Part shown: piece after piece, positions 54,001 through 60,936 of the stretch
How the letters are laid out: each line of letters opens with the position of its first letter
Position numbering within the stretch: position 1 is the stretch's first letter
Notes under the pieces: model-generated
Seen by the model: the letters and a program-made list of their open reading frames with translations, nothing else
What the model was told of the DNA's origin: nothing
Databases searched by the model: none
Translations under genes and position numbers: made by a program
Assembly: GCA_021732995.1 (NCBI GenBank)
Contig: JAKFWA010000089.1
Span: forward strand, 18,737-82,736
Reading direction: 5' to 3'
Origin: Planctomycetaceae bacterium
GTDB lineage: Bacteria > Planctomycetota > Planctomycetia > Planctomycetales > Planctomycetaceae
Length of the DNA: 64,000 nt

Positions 54001-54068
54001 GTTTGACCAAACGCGGGTGATGCCAACGCCACGAGCGCCAACGCTCCAACCAGCCGCCTGAAGAACAT
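51018..54068 (-). CDS. DUF1549/DUF1553 cytochrome protein
   Basis: A protein of about 1016 residues, exported through a signal peptide ([22 protein letters not shown]). An N-terminal planctomycete cytochrome c-like domain holds CYSCH. The DUF1549 domain includes [58 protein letters not shown] and [14 protein letters not shown]. A central region may hold a sandwich domain. The C-terminal DUF1553 domain has [37 protein letters not shown] and [13 protein letters not shown]. The ATG at 54068 follows GAGG; a TTG at 54098 is also in frame. It is a paralogue of the protein at 35.1-38.4 kb, without that protein's coiled-coil insert. Confidence 0.94.
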   Translation of the reverse strand: [1016 protein letters not shown]

Positions 54069-54166
54069 GCCGACCTCATTCACAGTGGAGAGTTTCAATC
54101 AGGGCGCTCATCGCCGCAAACCGCACATCAGCCGCCGCTGCTCGTGTGGATGATACAATTCAGGCA

Positions 54167-56533
54167 TCACGCGTGGCGTTCCCGCACGACGACCTTATTG
54201 CCGGACACTTCGACCACTTCGATCTCCGTACCGGCCTCAATAAAGCCGCCTTCAGCCACAACGTCCACCACGCGGCCTTCAATCTGAGCCTTGCCTGCCG
54301 GACGCAGAACCGAGAACGCCTTGCCCATCGTTCCGATTGTGACAGCTCCGAACAGAGTGGCCACCGGAGCCGTGTTCCCCGCCAGAGTTGGATCGAGACG
54401 GGGACCTTCTTCAGCAACTCCCGGAGGTGCCAGAATCAGATCTCGGAAACCGGGGAGTTGCGGCATGAACCGGCCTAGCAGTAAGGCCAGTATGCCGACC
54501 GCGACAATCGAACTGCTGAGCGTTCCCATCGTCATGGTGACTTGAGAAAACTCGTCCGGCGTGTGCGGAATCACAAAGGTCTGACTGGCCAGAATGATCG
54601 AGAACAGGATGCACAAGCCACCTGTGATGCCGAACACTCCGAAGCCCGGAATCACGAAGATTTCCAGTGCCAGGCACGCCACGCCAAAGATGAACAGCAC
54701 CACTTCCAGCCAGCCGGCGGTGCCGCCCATGAACTGGCTCCAGAAGTAGAGTGCGAAGCACAGCGCCGCACCGATCCCGAAGAAACCAGTGACCGTATAA
54801 GCCTCCAGATAGATGCACATGATGCCGACGACGAACAGGAGGAACGTCATCGGTCCCGACTTCAAAATGGCGACCAGCGTATCCACCCACGTCTGCACAG
54901 CGGACGGAATCACGTGCTCCTTCGGGATGCCGAGGCGTGATTTCAATTCGCTCATGTCCGCGACCGGTTCGTCAGCGATCTTCACTTCGTGAGCCCGCTT
55001 GCCGTCCACAGTCAAAAGATTGCCGACACGAGATTCGGGCACCAGCGGGCCTTTGATCCACTCTCCGTTGCCATTCTGGATCTCGGCATCGGACATGAAC
55101 CAGATACGACCAGTGTCACGGTGCGTGACCTGAAACACTTCGAGGTCTTTGTCGGCCATTGATTCCAGAATCGCGCCCGGCCGACCTTTGCGTTCGGCCA
55201 GTTGTCGCAGAGTTGTCCGCAGCGGACTGAGGATCTTTTCGGGAGCCCGTTCAAAAGCCTGACCGTCATGAGTCTCAATCGGCCCCGCGTCGCCGATGCG
55301 AGCATTCGAATGCAGGATGACCTGATCGCAGCCCATCGCGATGATCGCCGCACCGCTGAAAGCGTGATCGGGGACGTAGGCGACTGTGCGAACTTTCTTC
55401 GCATCCAGTTGCGAAATCTTGTCCGCTAACTGTTCGCTATCCAGCAGATACCCGCCCGGAGATTCGATCTGGAAAATGATCAGATCGCAGTGATCGGCGA
55501 CCGCGCGACGCAGTTCGCGGTCCACGAATTCATGCAGGATCGGCTCAATCATGCCATCCACGTGAATGAGCTTGGCTTTCGGAATCGAGCCTGCCACAAC
55601 CTCTTCACGCAGATACTGCCGTTCGAAGCCGTAGAGATCCGCCAGGTCGGCACGTTCGCTGGCGAGGTGAGTAACCAGCACGTCGAGCGCTTTTGCCTGC
55701 CGCCCCGACAGATTGGCCGCGTCACGTTGCTCTTTGACGGTTTCCACCTGCAGGATCGGAATGTTGCTTTCCTGCAACCGCTTCAGTTCGTCCGCCGTTA
55801 CCAATCGCGTTTCAGGGACACTCTTGTCGCCCTGCTTGCTCTCAACCCGGACTCGCAACACGGCCTTGGACGGATCGACAAAACCCGTCGCCAGCGCTCC
55901 GTTGATCTTGGTGTTGTAACGCTTCTCGACGAGGTTGATCACAAACTGCTGCTCGTCAGCTTCCACCGTCTGGCCGCGTCCGATGTCGCCGATCTCGGCG
56001 TCCGGATGCATCACGATTTCCTGACAGGCCAGAGCCACAATCGAAATGTAGCCGTCGAGCTTCTTGCCATCGCTCTGCTGCGGAATCCAAGCGACTGTGC
56101 GAACGCGCGAGTATTTGGACGATGTCAGTTCCTTCGCCAGATCGCGGGCTTGTCCGAAAGTGGAAGTGCCACGTTCGAGTTCCAGCACCAGTACCGCCGC
56201 ACGATCCTCCTGCTCAGCCTGATGCTGCAACGCCACGAGCACGTTCCGCACGCGCGTGAACATCACTTCGTTTACCGGATTGGTCACAGTGATGTAGCGT
56301 GCCAGCGGGTGCTTTGCGGTTGCTTTCTCGTCTTTTGCGGTTTCTGCGGCAGCAGGTTTCTCAGCCGCTGCAGGTTCTGGCTTGGCATCCTGAGTTCGCG
56401 CCACGGTGCCCCAGAAGGCCACGAGCAGGCAGGCCAATCCCAGCCACGTGAAGCGTCCACGAGATCGCTGCGGACTCTGTTGAGCCGCACGTAAACGCTG
56501 CCGTTTCAGTTTGCGTTGCGAAGGCAACTTCAC
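54167..56533 (-). CDS. NfeD-type membrane serine protease with tandem ClpP-like domains
   Basis: A protein of about 788 residues. A basic N-terminus with one helix (about 28-48) is followed by two ClpP/SppA-like domains. The second (about 320-480) has IIFQIESPGGYLLDS, the probable nucleophile Ser in DHAFSGAAIIAMGCDQVILH and GDAGPIE. The first (about 80-235) aligns with it (YISIVALACQEIVMHPDAEIGDIGR) but has Asp where the Ser should be. Several membrane helices (about 560-715) and a C-terminal OB-fold NfeD domain (GKAQIEGRVVDVVAEGGFIEAG) complete it. GGAGGAG is spaced for the GTG at 56533; another GTG lies at 56539. NfeD proteases are linked to stomatin processing; none is adjacent. Confidence 0.9.
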   Translation of the reverse strand: MKLPSQRKLKRQRLRAAQQSPQRSRGRFTWLGLACLLVAFWGTVARTQDAKPEPAAAEKPAAAETAKDEKATAKHPLARYITVTNPVNEVMFTRVRNVLVALQHQAEQEDRAAVLVLELERGTSTFGQARDLAKELTSSKYSRVRTVAWIPQQSDGKKLDGYISIVALACQEIVMHPDAEIGDIGRGQTVEADEQQFVINLVEKRYNTKINGALATGFVDPSKAVLRVRVESKQGDKSVPETRLVTADELKRLQESNIPILQVETVKEQRDAANLSGRQAKALDVLVTHLASERADLADLYGFERQYLREEVVAGSIPKAKLIHVDGMIEPILHEFVDRELRRAVADHCDLIIFQIESPGGYLLDSEQLADKISQLDAKKVRTVAYVPDHAFSGAAIIAMGCDQVILHSNARIGDAGPIETHDGQAFERAPEKILSPLRTTLRQLAERKGRPGAILESMADKDLEVFQVTHRDTGRIWFMSDAEIQNGNGEWIKGPLVPESRVGNLLTVDGKRAHEVKIADEPVADMSELKSRLGIPKEHVIPSAVQTWVDTLVAILKSGPMTFLLFVVGIMCIYLEAYTVTGFFGIGAALCFALYFWSQFMGGTAGWLEVVLFIFGVACLALEIFVIPGFGVFGITGGLCILFSIILASQTFVIPHTPDEFSQVTMTMGTLSSSIVAVGILALLLGRFMPQLPGFRDLILAPPGVAEEGPRLDPTLAGNTAPVATLFGAVTIGTMGKAFSVLRPAGKAQIEGRVVDVVAEGGFIEAGTEIEVVEVSGNKVVVRERHA

Positions 56534-56677
56534 GATCACAACTCCTCCAGGACTACCGATTGAAGTCAGGCGAACGTCACAGTTTCATTGTTCACTCGCA
56601 CTGTCAACGGTCGCCATTGTTTCGCAGATCAAAACTCACATGCCAGTGGTGAAATCCTTTTCTTCCCAACTGACACC

Positions 56678-56736
56678 GCCGCAGGGCTTTCGTTCGAGAC
56701 ATCACGTCTCTTCAGGATACGAAAGCCCGCTGCGGC
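56678..56736. repeat. Large imperfect palindrome
   Basis: GCCGCAG plus GGCTTTCGT on the left pairs with ACGAAAGCC plus CTGCGGC on the right, separated by a 2-base bulge. Inside, GAGAC (56696-56700) pairs with GTCTC (56706-56710). It lies between the DUF1080 stop and the NfeD start. No T tract follows on either strand, so it may be a transcript-end hairpin or a repeat element. Confidence 0.55.
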
Positions 56737-56772
56737 ATGAGAAAGTGAAACTGCTAAACCGGGACGTTGCGA

Positions 56773-57501
56773 CTACTTAATCTCACGAATGCGGATGTTT
56801 TTGAACTCCGCCCACATCGGCTTTCCGGCGTGTAGCTGCAAAGCGAGAACGCCTTCCTTCAGAGCCAGCTCGGGATTGTTGTCTTTGAAGTCCAGAATCA
56901 GGGTGCCGTTGAGGTAATGCTGGATGTGGTTGCCTTTGGCGATGATGACCACATCATTCCAGTCGTCGAGCTTGAAGAGCTTTTTGAATCCTGCGGCGTC
57001 GATCAGGTCCGATTTGACCAGCTTCTTGCCGTCAGTTTCCCAGGTCGCTTCTTCACCCACGAGGCAAATGCGACCGCGCTTGCCGCCTTCGTCGTAGATG
57101 AAACCGCCCACGTTGGGCAGTTGAGTCTCGTTGCGCAGTTCGTGCTGGTAGCCGCGTACGACCCACTGATTACCGACTTTGCCCTCGGTGATGTGCTTCG
57201 AGCGGTACTGAATGCCCGAGTTGTTCGTCGCATTGCATCGGAATGACAGTCGCAGCTCGAAGTCCTTAGTGGTGCCGTCTTTCCAGATGATGAAGGTGTT
57301 GCCCTTCGCCGGATTATCGGCCGTCGTTTCGCCGTGAATCACGCCGTCCTTAACGCTCCACAGCTTGGGATCGCCGTCCCAGCCGGTGAGATCCTTGCCG
57401 TTGAAGATCGGTTTCATATCAGCCGGTTCGGCGGGAGCGTCAGCACCGAAGGCCAGAGTCGGAAGCAGCAGAGCTGCGAGGCAGAACATCTTGCGAAGCA
57501 T
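56773..57501 (-). CDS. Exported DUF1080 (3-keto-disaccharide hydrolase-like) protein
   Basis: A 242-residue exported protein with a signal peptide MLRKMFCLAALLLPTLAFGAD. The rest is a single jelly-roll domain of the DUF1080 family, with FNGKDLTGWDGDPKLWSVKDGVIHGET, FELRLSFRCNATNNSGIQYRS, YQHELRNETQLP, WNDVVIIAKGNHIQHYLNGTLI and GVLALQLHAGKPMWAEFKNIRI. Some members hydrolyse 3-keto-glycosides; others may only bind sugars. GGAG lies seven bases before the ATG at 57501; the in-frame ATG at 57537 would add a basic extension. It is divergent from the lexA operon. Confidence 0.93.
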   Translation of the reverse strand: MLRKMFCLAALLLPTLAFGADAPAEPADMKPIFNGKDLTGWDGDPKLWSVKDGVIHGETTADNPAKGNTFIIWKDGTTKDFELRLSFRCNATNNSGIQYRSKHITEGKVGNQWVVRGYQHELRNETQLPNVGGFIYDEGGKRGRICLVGEEATWETDGKKLVKSDLIDAAGFKKLFKLDDWNDVVIIAKGNHIQHYLNGTLILDFKDNNPELALKEGVLALQLHAGKPMWAEFKNIRIREIK

Positions 57502-57852
57502 GATTTTTCTCCAGATGCGTGGGGCTGAGTTTTTCATTCAAGTCGAGGATTCAAACGGACCATCACAGCTCGCCAGAACGGAGGTTCCGCAGGCTTGAGT
57601 AGTGACAAGGTCGATTGTGTTTCTGAGCCCACGAAAAGAACAGCCAGCGAACATGGTCGCGTTTCGCTTCGCGAAAGGGCGTTCTGTTCTCGTTGACGCA
57701 CAACAACTTCCCGCCGCGGACAAACGGCCGGCAAAAAATCTTTGAGTGGTGAACCAACAGCCAACTTGTCGGCCTGAACTTTTTGAATATGATCATATTC
57801 AATACATGGGTGTGAGCCCGGGTGTCGATGATTGAGCTCAGAAAAGGACGTC
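57502..57852. other. Divergent intergenic region, DUF1080 gene / lexA
   Basis: These 351 bases contain no convincing gene. The lexA-proximal part (57766-57802) carries the promoter and the 20-bp palindrome described separately. The rest shows several open frames on the reverse strand, but they overlap one another, have no ribosome binding sites and match nothing that I recognise. Confidence 0.5.
57766..57802 (+). promoter_or_regulatory. lexA promoter with candidate LexA operator
   Basis: TTGTCG (57766-57771) and TATGAT (57788-57793) are 16 bases apart and could serve as -35 and -10. The perfect 20-bp palindrome TTGAATATGATCATATTCAA (57783-57802) covers the -10, so a bound dimer would block transcription. 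It differs from the E. coli CTGT-N8-ACAG box. It lies 51 bases before the lexA ATG. Confidence 0.7.
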
Positions 57853-58446
57853 ATGCAAACGGCAAATCCCTTGTCGGACTCGGAGGTGCTGGCCTTCTTG
57901 GTGCAGGTCCAGCGCGACGAGATGCGCATGCCGTCCTTGAATGAGGTCGCACGACACTTCGGGCATCGTTCGCCGACCAGCGTGCAACGGATTTTTGCTC
58001 GGTTGCGGGAGCAGGGGCTGATCCAGAAGTGTGGAACACTTTATGGGCTCACAGCCGCTGCCATGCAGCAACGGGGCATTCCAATCCTGGGCCGAATTGC
58101 CGCTGGTCGGCCGATCGAGGCTATTGAGACGACCGACATTGACGAGCACGTGGATCTGGGCGATGCCTACGACCCCGAGCAGCACTTTGGGTTGATCGTC
58201 AAAGGTGATTCGATGATCGAAGCCCACATTGTGGAGGGCGACATTGCTGTCATTCGACGGCAACAGACCTGTCACGATGGTGACATCGTTGCTGCAGTGA
58301 TCGATGGTGAAGCCACATTGAAGCGGTTCTTTCGCCGTCAGGACCATGTGTTGCTGAAGCCGGAAAACGCCCGGTTTAAACCCATCCGCGTGCGCGATGT
58401 CGAAATTCGTGGCGTGCTGGTCGGGTTGCTGCGGCGGAGATTCTGA
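57853..58446 (+). CDS. lexA: LexA-type SOS repressor
   Basis: A 197-residue self-cleaving repressor. An N-terminal winged-helix region (MRMPSLNEVARHFGHRSPTSVQRIFARLREQGLI) recognises DNA. The C-terminal S24 peptidase domain has the Ala84-Gly85 cleavage site (IAAGRP), the nucleophile S120 in VKGDSMIEAHI and K157 in DGEATLKRFF, so auto-cleavage stimulated by RecA filaments is expected. The ATG at 57853 follows AAGGA by five bases; a TTG at 57832 is less likely. One base separates its stop from imuA, and it is likely to repress the whole lexA-imuA-imuB unit. Confidence 0.95.
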   Translation: MQTANPLSDSEVLAFLVQVQRDEMRMPSLNEVARHFGHRSPTSVQRIFARLREQGLIQKCGTLYGLTAAAMQQRGIPILGRIAAGRPIEAIETTDIDEHVDLGDAYDPEQHFGLIVKGDSMIEAHIVEGDIAVIRRQQTCHDGDIVAAVIDGEATLKRFFRRQDHVLLKPENARFKPIRVRDVEIRGVLVGLLRRRF

Positions 58447-58447
58447 A

Positions 58448-59194
58448 ATGGCCGCTCGTTCCGAAATCGTGGCGGAACTGGCTGCGCGCATCCGCAGGAT
58501 CGAACGCGCGGGCACATACCAGGCTCCGAACATCGAAGATGACGTTGAGGTGCCAGCGGCCTCGGCATTGACTTCACTGTGGCCTAACATGGCGTCTCTT
58601 CGCGGGCGACTGGTCGAATGGCTGGCAAATGCCAAAGGTGCCGGTGCGACCAGTCTGGCCGTTCTGGCGAGCCAAGCCGCGTTCGCTCAAGACCTGTGGG
58701 TTGTTATTGACGGGCGTAAGACGCTGCACGGGCCGGGTCTGGTGCCACTCTCACTGGATCTCAACCGAGTGGTTCTGGTGCGACCAGAGCGTCCGCAGGA
58801 CGTGCTGTGGGCCGTTGAACAATCTTTGCGCACGCGCGGCGTCGGCGTCGTGGTATGTGAGGTCGACCAACTCACTCCGGCGGCGTTTCGTCGGTTGCAA
58901 CTGGCCGCGGAAACCGGCGGCACTCTGGGCGTATTACTGCGACCGGAACGCATGCGGCAGCAACCCACCTGGGCCGAGTTTCGCTTTCTGGTGCGCCCGC
59001 TGGCCATGCGGGACATCGAGAAATCGTCAGGAGCCATCAAACCAAGGCGTCGGTTGTTAGTCGAATTATTGCGAGCACCAGGGAATTTCACGGCGAAAGC
59101 GGTGATTGTGGAGCTTGATGATGCGAACGGTCGCCTGTGCATGGTTACCCAATTGGCCTCTGCAGCGACTGCGGTACGAGCAACCGGAGCTTAA
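58448..59194 (+). CDS. imuA: ImuA-like RecA-related SOS mutagenesis protein
   Basis: A 248-residue protein resembling ImuA, a RecA-fold accessory of error-prone repair. Features are MASLRGRLVEWLANAKGAGATSLAVLAS (the P-loop position, here GAGATS without the Walker Lys), LWVVIDGRKTLHGPGLVPLSLDLNRVVLVRP, VVVCEVDQLTPAAFRRLQLAAETGGTLGVLLRPE and PTWAEFRFLVRPLA. The missing Lys suggests it does not hydrolyse ATP in the RecA manner. The ATG lies one base after the lexA stop. Its 3' end overlaps imuB by 74 bases. ImuA acts with ImuB and the polymerase DnaE2 in other bacteria. Confidence 0.85.
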   Translation: MAARSEIVAELAARIRRIERAGTYQAPNIEDDVEVPAASALTSLWPNMASLRGRLVEWLANAKGAGATSLAVLASQAAFAQDLWVVIDGRKTLHGPGLVPLSLDLNRVVLVRPERPQDVLWAVEQSLRTRGVGVVVCEVDQLTPAAFRRLQLAAETGGTLGVLLRPERMRQQPTWAEFRFLVRPLAMRDIEKSSGAIKPRRRLLVELLRAPGNFTAKAVIVELDDANGRLCMVTQLASAATAVRATGA

Positions 59195-60728
59195 GAAGCA
59201 GCCTGTGATCATCTACGAGACGCTCGCCAACCGTGGCCCTTGCGTCCGCGCCTGCTCACGCCAACCAGTTCAGTTGGGAGTCACTCCCGGCATGCCGCTG
59301 GCTGAAGCTCAAGCCCTCGTTGAAACCAGTCCATCGACATCACACCGCAGTCCGCCGCATCTCGATCTCGAGGTTCATTTTGAACTCCACGATCCCGTTG
59401 CGGATCAGGCCTGCTTGCGAGGAATAGCGCAGGCCTGCGAATATTTTTCGCCCCTATATGGCCTAGAGGAGGCAGACTCACCGGAATGCGTGCTACTGGA
59501 CGTCACTGGTTGCACGCATCTTTTTGGCGGAGATTACGGCTTGGCCACGGGCCTGGTGACTCAGTTGCGTGCGCAAGGCTTGCACGTCCGCGGCAGCGTG
59601 GCTCCAACGATAGGTGCAGCCTGGGCGGTGGCGCATTTTCTCGCGAGATCCACAGAACCAACCGTCGTCGCGGCTGAACGATTACCACAGGCCCTTAACC
59701 CGCTGCCTGCAGCAGCACTGCGGTTGTCGCACAAGACGTTGAACCGATTAGGTGAACTCGGCCTGCAGACAGTGGGACAGTTACGGGCACTGCCACGTTC
59801 CACATTGCCGTCTCGCTTCGGTCCCGAATTGTTGAAGCGACTGGATCAAGCCTTTGGTGATGAGACCGAATTGCTCGTCACTCAATCGACTCCGATTCCT
59901 CTCGTTGCGCAGTGGGCAGGAGAATGGTCTCTGACCACTCAGGAAGCTGTGCAGTTGATTGTGCAGGAGTTACTGGAAGAATTGTTGAACCGGCTTAAAC
60001 CGAAGCGTTCGGGAGTTCGACAATTACTCTGCGGCATTCGTGAACCCGGTGGTCGGACGCATGAGTTCTGCGTGGACTGCGTCATTCCGACGGACGTGGC
60101 GAAACATCTGCTTGAGATGCTGGCTCTTCAGTGGGAACGCAGGCTGCTCCCGGAAGAAATCGTCTTCGTGCGTCTGGAAGCCACGCTGACGGACCGCATG
60201 CAGGTCCGTCAGCGTGATTTGTTTGGTCACGCGCTGGATGGCGATGATCAACGCGAAGTGGTGGCGCTGTTGGATCGCCTGAGCAATCGCTTGGGGACTC
60301 AAGCAGTCGTGCGAACACGATTGGTTCCCGACGCCCAACCAGAGCTGGCCGTGGCTTACGATGCCTGGACTCAGACTGAGTATCAAAGTTCATCGGCCAA
60401 AGTGCGACCGGCGGAAACGCTCACGCCATCAACAATCGGACTGCTCTTCCCCACCACACTCGCCCGGCCAACACATTTGCTGACTCCGCCACAAGAGATT
60501 GAAGTTTCAATCGCCGGCCCCGAGGGTGCACCGCTCTCGTTCTATTGGGACCGGTATGAACATCGAGTCATCCGCAGTTGGGGACCCGAGCGCATCGAAA
60601 CCGGCTGGTGGCGCGACGCACCGATCGCGCGAGATTATTTTCGAGTCGAGACTCAAACAGGTCACCACTTCTGGCTGTTCCACCAGTTCCATGCGGAAGG
60701 CTGGTTTGTGCATGGGACATTTGATTGA
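59121..60728 (+). CDS. imuB: ImuB-like Y-family polymerase relative
   Basis: A 535-residue Y-family DNA polymerase-like protein of the ImuB type. The N-terminus MRTVACAWLPNWPLQRLR replaces the catalytic DxD motif of active Y polymerases, so it is predicted to be non-catalytic. A GCTHLFGG and LHVRGSVAPTIGAAWAVAHF palm-fingers region, an HhH segment (LNRLGELGLQTVGQLRALP) and a C-terminal ImuB tail (GPERIETGWWRDAPIARDYF, WLFHQFHAEGWFVHG) are visible. QRDLF near residues 364-368 resembles a sliding-clamp-binding motif. The ATG at 59121 has GGAG seven bases upstream. It probably recruits the mutagenic DnaE2 to the clamp. Confidence 0.92.
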   Translation: MRTVACAWLPNWPLQRLRYEQPELKKQPVIIYETLANRGPCVRACSRQPVQLGVTPGMPLAEAQALVETSPSTSHRSPPHLDLEVHFELHDPVADQACLRGIAQACEYFSPLYGLEEADSPECVLLDVTGCTHLFGGDYGLATGLVTQLRAQGLHVRGSVAPTIGAAWAVAHFLARSTEPTVVAAERLPQALNPLPAAALRLSHKTLNRLGELGLQTVGQLRALPRSTLPSRFGPELLKRLDQAFGDETELLVTQSTPIPLVAQWAGEWSLTTQEAVQLIVQELLEELLNRLKPKRSGVRQLLCGIREPGGRTHEFCVDCVIPTDVAKHLLEMLALQWERRLLPEEIVFVRLEATLTDRMQVRQRDLFGHALDGDDQREVVALLDRLSNRLGTQAVVRTRLVPDAQPELAVAYDAWTQTEYQSSSAKVRPAETLTPSTIGLLFPTTLARPTHLLTPPQEIEVSIAGPEGAPLSFYWDRYEHRVIRSWGPERIETGWWRDAPIARDYFRVETQTGHHFWLFHQFHAEGWFVHGTFD

Positions 60729-60936
60729 GTGGATGAGCTTTGACCTCCATCGCGGGTCCAGGGGCCTCGCTCGACGCCGCGTTCTCTTCAGAATGCAGGC
60801 GGCGACCATGAATCCTGGGACGCTTCGGTGATATCTTCTCTCATCTCGGCAACTCACGCCCCCAGGCGCTGAGGCGAGACACGTCGGTCATCTCATACCT
60901 CAGTCTCAATGAGCACGGCCTGGTCCGGGAGCTGTT

